Positions 22,567-33,006 of a DNA stretch of 64,000 nt are shown in pieces. Source of the DNA: Pilaira anomala (lineage: Eukaryota; Mucoromycota; Mucoromycetes; Mucorales; Mucoraceae); the NCBI GenBank assembly GCA_025716855.1, contig JAIXMQ010000007.1, forward strand, positions 372,001 to 436,000, written 5' to 3'. How positions within the stretch are numbered: position 1 is the stretch's first letter; the number at the start of each line of letters is the position of its first letter. The position numbers were made by a program, and so were the translations under genes. Under the pieces are notes generated by a model that saw only the letters and a list, made by a program, of their open reading frames with translations, made no database searches and was not told the DNA's origin.

Positions 22567-23627
22567 CTTCATTTATAATCATTCTTTTCTCTCTCTTTTT
22601 TTTTTTTTTTTTTTACCTGACATAACGGTTGACAACTTCTTGAGGTTTTGCTGTTAAAGTAGCACATGCAATCATATTGATCAATGTATCTGGGTTATCA
22701 TTATCCTATACAAAATACCAAATCAATACCACAAACACTCTTTCCTACTACATTCATCTTCGCTACTTTTATCTAACCTTTGTTTGAGCTTCCAACAATA
22801 AACTTTCAGCTTCAGGATATCTACCTAAAGTAAGATTAGCTGCTGCTTGACCATTCAAAACTTTGACAGTTTGTGCTGTGCTAGACTGAGCAAACTCTTC
22901 ATAAATATAAAAAGCCTCTTGATACTTTTCACCGCCCTGTACAAATATAAAAGTTAAAAAAAAAGGGGGGGACAAGGAAAATAAAACATATAAACTTACA
23001 ACGCGAAGATCAACCCAAGCTTCCATCATTTGTAATAATAAAGCATCTTCTGCCCAAGTCTTGACTGTAGCTACCTCATTTCTAGCTAAATCTAAACGGT
23101 CCATCTGAAGGTAAATTTGAACTGCTAAAGCAGAACTAAAAAAAAAAAAGATTGAATTTAACACGACTTTTTCTCTCCCTCTCTTCCATCATGCTTTTTC
23201 TTTTTTACCATTCCAATTTCTTTTGACGAGAGTGAAGCATTCTTAAAGCATCTTCAAGATGACCTGCATGAACCATGATGGTAGCAAGTACAACTTGGAC
23301 AACAGCATTAATTCGGTTAGAACCTTCTTCAAGTAACTCGTTTGCTTTTGCAACAAATGTTTCTGTATTCTTTTGTTTATCAGCTAAATAAGAAGCTAAC
23401 AATTGAATGGCTCTTAAAGATGCTTCTGGGTTCTCTGCACCAATATCGTTAACGACCAAATTGTATTTGCCTTGAGCAACGTAAGAACGATAAAGATATG
23501 TTTGTGCTTCCAACTTGGCTTCGCTAGAAAATAAGCCTGTGCTGGAGCTTACTTCGTTAATCACAGTTTGGTAGTTTCCGACTGTGAAGAGGTTACGAAG
23601 ACCGAATAAAATTGACTCTTCATCCAT
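22401..23627 (-). CDS. COPE: coatomer epsilon subunit (COPI)
   Basis: Five exons (23209-23627, 23000-23135, 22778-22936, 22617-22705, 22401-22509) give 303 aa. The N-terminus MDEESILFGLRNLFTVGNYQTVINEV and the array of TPR-like helix pairs (LAVQIYLQMDRLDLARNEVATVKTWAEDALLLQMMEAWVDL, ANLTLGRYPEAESLLLEAQTKDNDNPDTLINMIA) are those of epsilon-COP/Sec28. The C-terminal HPYLQDLDLKSSLFDRCAARYAL is a conserved end. The protein stabilises alpha-COP in the COPI coat for Golgi-to-ER retrograde transport. Its length is typical. Exon 3 uses a less common GTTAGA donor. The intron before exon 5 contains (CT)n and poly-T runs. Confidence 0.96.
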
Positions 23628-24114
23628 TGTGTTGGTTTAAAATTGTATTAAAAAAAGAAGAAAACTAAACAAATTTAAAGTTGAAACGTGTCGTTCATTT
23701 AACTTCAGGTCAGATAAAATATTACATTCCCAAATTGTGTGGTGAAAATACAAGGTTGTGACTGTAATTGAATTCTGCTTTTTTGAACAAAAACCCTCAT
23801 CACATTTAAAAGGGAACAGAGCCTATGCAAAGATAGGATCAGGCGTAAGCCTGAATGCTAAAAATAAATGCATGATAAACATGGCTGTTTAAAAACAGGC
23901 TATAACTTCTAATAATAGTGGCCGGAAGTACCCCCAAAACAAAATGGTATCATTCTTGCATGTTTATGTTCTTTTGTTAAAATTACCAAACAAGTAACTT
24001 TTAAAGCTTAAAATAGAAGTATCAAACAACTATGAAGCTATAAAAAAAAAAAGCAAGTTTATTTTCTTATACTTTTCTTTTCTTTTTTCATATCAATTCT
24101 TGAGAAGAAGAAAA
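23628..24114. other. divergent intergenic region
   Basis: Between the coatomer gene (minus) and the small secreted gene (plus). A TATA-like TATAAAA at 24041-24047 lies about 70 bp before the plus-strand start codon. Nothing else is recognised. Confidence 0.55.
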
Positions 24115-24450
24115 ATGAAAATCTTTTACATTATCCTATCGCTTTGTCTTCTTGTTACAACTGCAATTGAAGCCCAAGACTCTGAATATGATCCTTTTAC
24201 CATCCAATTCTTTACTCGTCCACATTTTAAAAAAGAAATCGGAATCATCAGCGGTTCTGTAGCTAAAGGTGAAAGTGCGGGTGCCAGAAGAGGCAATATG
24301 TCTGTTGCTTCTTTTAAGGCCGATTCTTTTTTGCAAGTAACATTATATACACAAATTGATTTTGGTGGAAAAAAGTATACTTATACTGGTTCAAAAGATA
24401 ATATCAAGCCTCCTGTACAAGTTCGTAGTGTCAAATGGAAACATTTGTAA
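24115..24450 (+). CDS. small secreted beta/gamma-crystallin-like protein
   Basis: A 111-aa ORF; I chose the ATG at 24115 because it directly precedes a signal peptide (MKIFYIILSLCLLVTTAIEAQ) and no ATG lies upstream in frame. The mature part of about 90 residues reads FTIQFFTRPHFKKEIGIISG near its start and LYTQIDFGGKKYTYTG plus VRSVKWKHL at its end. The Phe-Gly-Gly with aromatic spacing and the final VxSxKW are typical of one beta/gamma-crystallin (Greek key) domain as seen in small secreted fungal proteins. No cysteines remain in the mature part. Its role is unknown; stress or cell-surface functions are possible. A TATA box lies about 70 bp upstream. Confidence 0.78.
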   Translation: MKIFYIILSLCLLVTTAIEAQDSEYDPFTIQFFTRPHFKKEIGIISGSVAKGESAGARRGNMSVASFKADSFLQVTLYTQIDFGGKKYTYTGSKDNIKPPVQVRSVKWKHL

Positions 24451-25430
24451 ATTTTAAAAATAAAGAAATATGTAATGCAAAAGCAGTTTCGTTATTATGT
24501 AAAAATAAATTTTTAACGTTACATTACTAATAAGCCTATACCTATTATTTCGCTCATAAGCAAATGCTTCTAAATATATCATACTTTTTTTTAAAATTGA
24601 TGTTGAGGAATTTTCAATTTCATTAAAGTAGCTGGCACACTATCAGTTAAACGACGTATTCAAGTCCATCACAATCGTCTAGAGTGTATTTAGGAGGAAA
24701 ATTCTCTAGAGGATCGAAACCCCCCCCCCCCGTTTCAAAAGTAATATTTCTTCTTCACTCCAGTGTTTACATATGCTAAATAGCTGCTGTTTCTAGATAT
24801 GTCTGGTGTAGTATTACAGACAACGGGAGCTCTGGCAACGAGGGGCATAATCCAAGTGGGTAAATTAAGAGAGGTATCAATTTTTCTAGCTCGATTCCAG
24901 GATCATGAAGGTATTCTACTTTTGACAATTGAACCACAAAAAATTGACATTTCTCACTTTCATGTAATGGAGAGCTACCTCTATGTACTTTTTTTAAAAA
25001 AAAAACTGGATGATGTGGGTAATAAAGTTTCCTATATTGGGAAATTGAGATAGATGTTGTTTAATGGCTCTCTTTTTATTTTAGGGAAGTTGATTAAAAA
25101 CATAGCTTTACTTTACTTTCGATGTATATTAGCATGAAACTCTTCATCGATTATCTCAGCTTTTCCTTGAAGAAAAAAATTGTAAACAACTTAACTAACA
25201 ATCGTTTGTTTTTATAAAAATGACATGCTTAGGGAAAAATATGATGCATTTTGGAATAACAGTGACGGGTTTTGGGAAAATTACGCTGATCATTGGCAAA
25301 TCTTATTTGCTGTGCAAGAAATTTTTGAAAAAAAAAACCGTCGAGTGACTTTTTTTTTGACTTGCATGATCATCTGACCAAAAAGAGTGAGCATCAAAAA
25401 CTATATAAAGGCCTCTTTTTTCTTTCTTTC
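24451..25430. other. intergenic with unassigned ORF
   Basis: A run of C's (about 24720-24731) precedes an 84-codon open frame (24799-25053, MSGVVLQTTGALATRGIIQV...). It has mixed composition but contains a poly-A-encoded KKKK stretch, and I recognise no family. It may be chance or a relic. Downstream to 25430 nothing else is seen. Confidence 0.4.
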
Positions 25431-25436
25431 TTCCTC

Positions 25437-25600
25437 CAAAAAAAAAGTAGGGTAAAAAAAAAAGAGGAGTAAAAAAAAAAGAGAGTAAAAAAAAAAAAAG
25501 AGGGTAAAAAAAGGTGAAAAAAAAAGAGAAAAAAAGAGAAAAAAAGGGTAAAAGAAAAAAAGTGGAAAAAAAATGGGAAAAAAAAGGAAAAAAAAGAGGA
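25437..25600. repeat. polypurine A-rich tract with G-interruptions
   Basis: About 160 bp of nearly pure purine on the plus strand made of A8-13 runs separated by short GAG, GGGT or GTGG groups. It directly precedes the 14-bp tandem array and explains the overlapping low-complexity open frames seen here, none of which I call genes. Confidence 0.85.
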
Positions 25601-25677
25601 ATACGATACGAAGAATACGATACGAGGAATACAATACGAGGAATACCATACGAAGAATACCATACGAGGAATACGAC
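25596..25677 (+). repeat. 14-bp tandem repeat, about 6 copies
   Basis: The unit is GARGAATACNATAC. Five full copies start at 25596, 25610, 25624, 25638 and 25652, with a partial sixth from 25666. Variation is confined to the third and tenth positions. The array joins the polypurine tract to the GC-richer block that follows. Confidence 0.92.
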
Positions 25678-25905
25678 CTTCAACAGGCCGAAGCCCTGAG
25701 ATCTTCAACAGATTTCTTCAAGCGGGACACGACAGACGGGCACTTGGTGTTCATTTGGATCAGCGTTGCTTTACACCAGCAACAATGGACATCGGTGCTG
25801 GCGTTTGGCCTAGGGCAACATTCCCTAGGTTGGGGCTTAAGTAGTGTACCTCCCCGTGGTAAGCCTTGGAAACTTTCTTTCATTGGAAAGGCCAAACACT
25901 ACACT
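25672..25905. other. GC-richer structured block, possible mobile-element remnant
   Basis: This block of about 230 bp is clearly richer in G+C than its surroundings and is bounded by the 14-bp array on the left and a poly-T on the right. It holds several inverted repeats: CCTAGGG (25809-25815) with CCCTAGG (25823-25829), TTTGGCC (25804-25810) with GGCCAAA (25890-25896), GGCTTA (25834-25839) with TAAGCC (25860-25865), and GTAGTGT (25841-25847) with ACACTAC (25896-25902). Open frames exist on both strands but neither is a known domain. It may be a non-autonomous repeat or a structured RNA. Confidence 0.5.
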
Positions 25906-26555
25906 TTACTTTTTTTTTTAAATAAATAAAATAAAAAATATTTTTCTCTCTTTTTTGATAACTTTTTTTTTCTCATAAATTGAAAAGCATATAAATAAAA
26001 CACTTCACTTTGACGTCACTATTACTTTAATAATACTAAGCAGATAAACTCATGAGCACTCATAAATAAATTTTTAATTGTTCGCGTATAATTATATTGA
26101 GAGAATTAAATTCATGAAAATGCATAAAAGTGAATATTTAGAATTAAGAGTCAGTTGTGCAGGCGAACTAAATTCATGCGTATTCCGAGTAACTGAAAAC
26201 GCTGATTGAATAAGCTCACAAGCTTCTTGACTTAATCCAATAAATGAATAAGTTGAGTAAGTATGTATTTGATTGAAGAATGTACAATATGTGTGTAGTA
26301 GATGATTTAGGTTGATTATTAGGTATTGAAAGGTAGAGATAAAACGAGTTGTGCGGTAGTGTTTTCAATACTTAGTCAAGTGGGTATTGATCCTGATTAA
26401 TTAATTTTTGAAGGATGGTTGTAAATACATTGTATTTTCTTACTAAAATAAATCTGCGTTTTTATCTCTATGTATTTTCTTGATATTTCAATCCAGTCTT
26501 TGGCTTTGATAACCGATTAAATACTCACTACTGACCGTATGTTCATTTTATACCT

Positions 26556-26586
<31 letters not shown>

Positions 26587-27150
26587 CTATAAACACCAGA
26601 AACTATACTTTGTACTATTACAAAACTGTTCTTCTTAAAAAGCTTATTTACCATATTCTTTCTCCATATATATAAGTCTTTCCTAAAGAAGTCGTTTTTT
26701 TGGGGGCACAGTGAGAAGATAACGTGTCTTCATCTTCTAGTTAGTAGAAGCTATATTAAAGCTTTTCTATTAAAACTTTTATTCTTAAAGTATGTATATA
26801 TGTTTAGGATTCTAAAGGAGCGCTTTAAAGCTGAAATTTGCAAAGTTTCATGAAATTTTTATTTTTTTAGGTCAAGGTCAAGTAAAATGTTTTTTAAAAC
26901 ATGAAAAAAGGTTTAGGTATTTATATACTTTTTTTGGTCACGTGCTGTAGGAATTAAGTTTCTCACACTTCTCCGAAGTAGACATAGTTCTCATATTCAT
27001 TTTCTTCTTTACAAATAAAATATACAATCATAAAATTTAAAAAAGTCTATTTACTTTTGGATTAAAATCGTACAAGATTCATTTCCCACAGTGTGTATAT
27101 ATATATTTGATCCACAACTACTACGGATCCAAAAAAAAAAATTTAAAGAG
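25906..27150. other. intergenic, no gene seen
   Basis: AT-rich DNA with a poly-A of about 27 nt near 26557-26583 and a single CACGTG near 26939. No open frame with protein character is seen. Confidence 0.6.
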
Positions 27151-27480
27151 CCAATTCCTTCAAGATTTATCTGCACCATGATCAAAAAGTTTCGTAACCA
27201 CACTCACACCTAGTTCATCTACCAAATCTTTTCTTTCTTCCGTTGATTCTGTATCTTTAAACTAAATGGCTTCTTGATACTTAATCACCCGTTGTCCATC
27301 TAAACTAGAAACAAGGTCACGCATCCAAAGTGAATCTGATTTAAGTTTTGTATTGACACCAATCGGTACAGTACAACCACCTTCAAGTGTATACATCAAT
27401 ATACGTTCACTAAGACATGTTATACGGGTATCCGGATGGCTCAATGTCTCCAAGAGTTCAATCATACTGTCAGCTTAAGT
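27151..27480 (-). pseudogene. HEM3: porphobilinogen deaminase C-terminal remnant
   Basis: The minus strand encodes IELLETLSHPDTRITCLSER followed by ILMYTLEGGCTVPIGVNTKL and SLDGQRVIKYQEA. This is the C-terminal part of hydroxymethylbilane synthase, including the Gly-Gly-Cys loop whose Cys carries the dipyrromethane cofactor. An in-frame TAG follows (around 27260-27264), after which homology resumes (ERKDLVDELGVSVVTKLFDHGADK), and a one-base loss then shifts the natural C-terminus. Domains 1 and 2 with the catalytic Asp and Arg residues are missing. Heme synthesis needs a full-length enzyme, so a working copy must exist elsewhere. Confidence 0.88.
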
Positions 27481-27845
27481 AATTATGTGTTACCTTGAGA
27501 TAATGGGAAGTCAACTGCTATGTAACTGTTAATTTAAGCTTTAAAAACAGCTCATCTGATAATGACCTCTCACTATTATAAAATTAATTAATAGCTATAA
27601 GCTTAATTTTTTTTTTCATATTGATTAACATTTATGAACTGTTGCTTCCCCGATTTCGTAATTCAATGGACTTTGTTTGTTGTACAGATGTATCGAATAA
27701 TAATGAGATGGTTCGCTATTCAATCAATGAATTTTACACCAGTCACATTGTATCCGCAGCAGCACTAATATTGTTCAAGCTAAAGTTTGATGTATATAAC
27801 ATTTTCTTTCTTTCGTTTATATAAATATAAATACTTAAAAAAAAT
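27481..27845. other. intergenic, TDG promoter
   Basis: Between the deaminase relic and the glycosylase gene. The open frame at 27621-27824 shows no recognisable domain and I do not call it. Confidence 0.5.
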
Positions 27846-28599
27846 ATGCCTCCTAATAGAAGACTTAAAAAAGAAACGACTGAGATATCACCGTATTTTC
27901 ACGACGTTAAGAAAGAGGAAATAAATACAGAACAGGAGGATATAAAGATAGAACAGGAGGAAAAAGTATTGACGGAACAACCTGTACCTGATTTACTTGC
28001 TGAAGATTTAAAAGTATTATTCGTTGGCATAAATCCTGGTTTGGCTAGTGCGGCTAGAAGGCATCATTATGCGGGACCCACTAATCATTTTTGGCCTTGC
28101 TTATCAGAGAGTGGATTAGTAGACCGCAAGGTTGTATACACTGATGATGTAAATCTACCCGCTGAATATCATCTGGGATTTACCAACTTGACAGCAAGAG
28201 CCTCACGTAGATCTACTGACTTGACCCTAGCTGAGCAACGAGAAGGCATACCGGTATTAAACTCTAAAATTGAGAAATTTAGACCTCGTGTTGCTTGCTT
28301 TATTGGTAAAGGTATATATGAGATTTACTCTAATAAAAAATGCAAAGTGATGGGCTTACAAGATCAAGTGATTCCATGGCCAACGGGCGGAGGTGAAACT
28401 GTAATTTTTGTGATGCCAAGCACCAGTGGTATTGTAACTGCATATAAAAAAGCTGATAAAACAAAGTAAGTGCACTTGAAAAAAAAACAATTAAAAGCAG
28501 CTTGTCGATTGATTCTTTTATTTGGTTTAAAAAAGGTTCCTTCAAGAATTGAATAAGATTATAGAAGAACAAGTGTCAAAGTACCCTTTAACAGAATAA
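27846..28599 (+). CDS. TDG: G/T(U) mismatch-specific DNA glycosylase (TDG/MUG)
   Basis: Two exons (27846-28465, 28536-28599) give 227 aa. A charged N-terminus of about 50 residues rich in Lys/Glu, with two similar KIEQEE-type stretches, precedes the catalytic core. Motif 1, GINPG (residues 61-65), carries Asn63, the residue that activates water in TDG enzymes; HHYAGPTNHFWPCLSESGL and the second active-site loop MPSTSG follow. The family excises thymine or uracil from G mismatches, starting base excision repair of deaminated cytosine or 5-methylcytosine. The core size is that of MUG/Thp1. The downstream RPC3 start lies only 118 bp past the stop on the same strand. Confidence 0.95.
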
Positions 28600-28716
28600 A
28601 AAAGTCACTTCTTTTTTTTCCAAGCCTCAAAAAATTTCCCAATTTAAACGTTTTTTTTTTTTTTCTACTTTCTTTTCTATAAATATCTTCTTTAAAAGAA
28701 GTGAGCTTGTAACTAA

Positions 28717-30620
28717 ATGTCGTCCGAGTCTCGTTTATGTAAAGAAATATTGTTGGAAGAATTCGGTCCATTTGTTTCGGTAAACTTGAATAATTATAGT
28801 TATGTATGTTTGATATCTAAATAAATAAATAAATAATAGCAAGTAGCACGTCAAATGCTTTTGAAAGGTCGTTTGTCCTTACCAGATCTCATGCGATTCA
28901 CTTCTTTATCCGCCAAACAGGTGCGTGAGTGTTTAGTTGTGCTCATTCAACATGGTATCACTTTCTTTTCAGAGTCACCTGAAGGAAAGAATGAGCCAAC
29001 TTATTATACCACCGACGCAGAAAGGATTATGATGCGTTTACGTATGGGAGCTATTATGAGAGACGTAACTGATAGATTTGGGAATGAGGTAACGATAAAT
29101 ACAACAGCAAAAGCAATCGCTTGCGACATATTTGTTGATTTGATTATTTATATAGGCACAACTTATCTGTAAACTTTTATTTGCCAACGGAAGAATGACA
29201 ATTAAGGGTATTGAAAAATGGGTCCTTGAAAACGAAACGAAAGCCAGTAAGATAACATCACTTTTTTTTTTCTCAGCTGATAGATAGAAATATTAATGTA
29301 TTTATCTTTTAGATTTAGATAAAGTCGTTCAAACATTCAGTCAATTAGTTTCGAATAAATATATTAAAGCTGTCATGCCTGAACACAGTCGTTCCACCGT
29401 CGATCGTTTCTTGGCAGCAACAGAAAAGGAATCAGAAAAATACACTATTATGACATCAAAGGAAATTCAAACGATCCGAAATACAGCAAAAGCACAAATT
29501 GAAGCAGAATATAGTTCTCCAGATATAATCGGTGTGAAGCGTAAAGCATTAGATCCACTTGATTACCAGCGTAAACGTGCTGCCATTGATGAATTTGGCA
29601 ACTATGAAGAGGAAGAGGAACAAATTGAAATTGACGAAAAAGTCTTTTTCTCGATCAATTACGATAAATTCAACATGGTTTTTAGAAACGATTCTATTGT
29701 TGATTTTGCTACAGAACGTATTAATCGTTCTGCTGGTGAGATTGTGAAGGCCTTTTTGGAATATGGTAAAGATAAGATGAAGATGATGAAAGAAGAAGAT
29801 TCACGTAAGTTATTTGGTTTGAGATCAAGGGGAAAAAAAAAGAAAGCTTACTCATTTCTTTCTTTTTTTTTTTTTTTTATTAGCATCTGCTACACCTATT
29901 CATATTGCAAATCTTGTTTCAAGAAGTGATATTGCAACAAGAAAAGATATCAATTTACCAAAAGATATTCTCGAGCCTAATAAGCCTCCTTCTTTACAAG
30001 ATACAGTACGAGGTTACATTACTTTACTTAAAACCGACCCAGCTGGATTTGTTAAATCAAAAGATGAAAGAGGAGCAAATCAGTATGCTGTTAATTTCGC
30101 TAAGTTACGTAACACAATGAAGAGAAAAGTAATGGAAGGATTAGTTCAAGAACGTTATGGTGTTGCTACCTGTCGTATTTTGAGAATTTTGATTGAGCGT
30201 GGAAAGTTAGATGAATCTCAGGTACAAAAATTAGCCATGTTACCTCCTAAAGATACAAGAGAGAAATTAGCTTTATTAAAGACAAAGGGCTTTGTTGAGA
30301 TTCAAGAAATTCCTAGATCCGCCGATCGTGCTCCTGGAAGATGTTTTCATTTATGGTACGTTCCAGTTGAAAAGTGCTATGAAGAATTACTGGTGGATTC
30401 TTATCGTATCATTTGCAACCTTCAACAACGTAAACAAAATGAAATAGCAAAACGCAAGCGTTTAATCGATATCCTCAACAGAAAAGATGTTATAGAAAAC
30501 CCTGATTTGCTTGGTGATGGTGATAAAAAGGAACTTGCTAATATGAATAAGATACTAGAACGTTTAGAAGTTTCCAAGTCTAGAATGGATTCTGTAGTCA
30601 TGATTTTAAGAGATTTTTAA
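28717..30620 (+). CDS. RPC82: RNA polymerase III subunit RPC3 (Rpc82)
   Basis: Five exons (28717-28779, 28840-29088, 29156-29246, 29313-29804, 29884-30620) give 543 aa. It begins with the winged-helix pattern of RPC82 (ESRLCKEILLEEFGPFVSQVARQMLLKGRLSLPDLMRFTSL), continues with FGNEAQLICKLLFANGRMTIKGIEKWV and a central acidic loop (NYEEEEEQIEIDE), and ends with winged helices and a coiled coil (RTVE-like segment RYGVATCRILRILIERGKLDESQV). RPC3 belongs to the RPC3/6/7 trimer that helps open tRNA and 5S promoters. The length is slightly shorter than the yeast protein. It lies in tandem with the glycosylase gene. Confidence 0.96.
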
Positions 30621-30831
30621 TTACTTATAATTATTCCAACTTGTGATTTTAAACCAACTTGTACGGGAATATTTTCTTTTCTTTTCAATCATATCATATT
30701 TTATTCTTTCCGTATTCATATTCTCTCCCCACTATAATTTAACCCGTACCTTTTTTTTTTTTTTTCTTATAAAAGATCTTATAAAAAAGGGATTTTTTTA
30801 AAAAAATCATCTTTTCATTCTATTTAAAAAA

Positions 30832-31074
30832 ATGGTAACCACTTATCCTATCACTACTGAAAAACATGCCGCTACTGTAAGCCATAATGATGTACACCAC
30901 GTCAAAGGCTATGCTCGAATCACAAACATATTTCAAAACTGCTTTAATCTAGAAGCTTTCATACTTATTACAAAGTAATGTATAATGTATTCGTGAATAA
31001 CTAAAATATACTAACGTAATTTCATATGGACATACAGGACACTTAATGAACTACATGGAGGCTTTATTCATTAA
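30832..31074 (+). CDS. 59-aa protein, unknown, two exons
   Basis: ATG at 30832 opens 47 codons plus two bases (30832-30974), followed by a GTAATG donor, an exact TACTAAC branch site near 31009, a CAG acceptor and a 37-nt second exon (31038-31074) that closes with TAA. The product starts MVTTYPITTEKHAATVSHND and ends with TLNELHGGFIH. Two TATA-like TATAAAA elements sit about 45-64 bp upstream (30768-30775 and 30780-30788), so transcription is likely. There is no signal peptide, membrane helix or known domain. It is not on the list of long ORFs because of its size. Confidence in splicing is good, in function nil. Confidence 0.6.
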
Positions 31075-32207
31075 ACCTTTTATTCTCTATATACATAATT
31101 TCAATATCCATATTCATATTTGCATTTACTCTTAAATAATATTAATAAAACGATTAATATTCATTCAATTATGTACATACATATCTTACTATTTGGCATT
31201 CTTGTTGTTGTGAAGATCCATAGTATAGCTGTATATGGTAATTTGTGCTGTATAACTTTCAAACTCTTCTGACCTGAGATAAACTTGGCCCTATAGGTAC
31301 CATGAGACCAATTTATATCAGGGTGTGAATACACTATTTTTTCAAGCATATGATAGAATCGTTAGATATTCCCTATTTGTATGAAAAAGAAAATTTCACA
31401 CATGTTGTGGAACAAGAATTATCCTTAATCTCCCTTTTTTTCTGTTTGAAGCGTAAAAGTTAAAATGACATGCGCTCATAAAACAACATATCTTTCTCTC
31501 CTATTGTTTTTAGGACAATTAATATTTTCACAAGATTTTCACTTCATATCAGATAGGATTTAAGTTAAATATCATTCGACGTTGTTGATATATACATCAA
31601 ATTATACTATTATTTTTATGATTATTACTGATTACTGATTACTGATTTTATAAATCACATTCAATTCTCATGGTTTATTAAACTTGTTTTTTTTTGGCGT
31701 TAAAAAAAGTAGCCTTATCTTGTTTATTAAAAATATTGCTCCTTACTTTTTGCATAAAATAACTAAATAGTTAAAATAATAATAGAAAAGCTTATTCTTG
31801 TATCATAAACGCGTACCAGCACTTAAGTTTTATGACAAAAGTGAGTTCCAATCCCTTTTTATAAGTATAAAGACTTGAAAAGTAAAAATAAAAGGGTGGT
31901 GGTTTCTGAAAAAGAACCATAGGAATACAAGCAAAAAAGTTTAAAAGTAAAAAGTGATGAAGTAAAAGATCAAAAGTTTAGTGAATTATTATATTTTATT
32001 ATAAAAATATAGCAGAAGTATTTAAGCTACTATTGGGGTTTAAGTTTGATTCTTTTAAGTGCTGTGTTATTTGCAATCTAGATAGACTTTGTTCTTTCAT
32101 AATAACTGTAGATTTCGAATGTTGCTTGATTCTCCAAGATACAGTTGGTGTAACACGAATAAAACTTGCTACATACACCTAAAAATTTTCAAAAAATAAA
32201 AAAGAAG
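31075..32207. other. intergenic, no gene seen
   Basis: AT-rich. The minus-strand frame at 31161-31349 (62 codons) has no recognised domain; it could be a relic. No RNA gene signature is seen before the tRNA. Confidence 0.55.
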
Positions 32208-32280
32208 TAGCACCAGTCCGTTTCGATCAGACGACCTCAGGGTTATGAGCCCTGCGCGCTTCCTGCTGCGCCATGGTGCT
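32208..32280 (-). tRNA. initiator tRNA-Met (CAT)
   Basis: 73 nt on the minus strand. The acceptor stem pairs AGCACCA with TGGTGCT, beginning with A1 opposite T72 as in eukaryotic initiators. The anticodon arm carries the three G:C pairs of GGG-CTCATAA-CCC, and the T-loop reads GATCGAAAC, with A in place of T54, another initiator feature. The D-arm is two bases longer than in yeast. A T-rich Pol III terminator follows on the minus strand (about 32187-32205). The gene is intronless. A paired CACGTG element lies 59-75 bp upstream. Confidence 0.96.
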
Positions 32281-32336
32281 GCTTGATGAAAATTTATTTT
32301 TAATTATATATATATATTAATTTAGTAATAAAAATT

Positions 32337-32357
32337 AGCACGTGATATACACGTGAT
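32337..32357 (-). promoter_or_regulatory. paired CACGTG element upstream of tRNA-iMet
   Basis: Two CACGTG boxes start at 32339 and 32350, 11 bp apart. Read toward the tRNA, the sequence is TATCACGTGTATATCACGTG. The same element, with one base difference, precedes tRNA-Asp at 50699-50717 in the same orientation. Confidence 0.6.
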
Positions 32358-33006
32358 ACTCACATGTTTTTGCATCTAGATTTTTTTTGTACACTGTATA
32401 TTAGAAGAAGGTGATGATGATGAGTAATAGAGAAGATTTTCTTTTCTTGTTATATTTTTTTTTTATATATATCTGCCTTTTTTTTTTTAAATAAAGTTGT
32501 AATAAACATTATTTTTGCAATGATTTTCTGACAAAGTTTGTTCAATAATAGATATCGATAATCTTTAAGTTGTGTTACTTTTTTTTTTGGAATTACATAT
32601 ATATCAATCAAGGCAGTGTCTTCCCGATTTTTCAGAGATTTCTGTAAAAATAATGATGTGAAACAGCAGTTAAAATTAGATACAGAATTAAAGAGTAAGC
32701 AGATGAGATCGTAAGCTCCTCATAAAAATAAAAAAAATCAGTCCAGTGTATTATTGGCAAAATAATATTGTCAATAACAAAAAAAAAAAAAAAAAAAAAA
32801 TAAAAGGGGGGGGGGAAGCTTTAGAAAGACCCATCATGTAATAGTTGCAGAAATTTTCTCCTTTTTTTGGGTTAAATAAAAAATTCAACAATAGGCAGTA
32901 AAGACATAAAATAAAGGAGGCTTATTTTTAAGATACAAAAGGCAAAGGCTTTTTATTATAATTTAAATATACAAGAGAATAATATACACAGATCAAAATA
33001 TACAGA
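32358..33006. other. intergenic, no gene seen
   Basis: AT-rich, with a poly-A run near 32779-32800 directly followed by G9 (about 32807-32816). It contains the 3' flank of the Sec7 gene. Confidence 0.6.

Noticed and set aside
25303..25708. Overlapping minus-strand ORFs rich in Phe/Ser
   Set aside because: They translate the polypurine tract and 14-bp repeat; composition is purely low-complexity.
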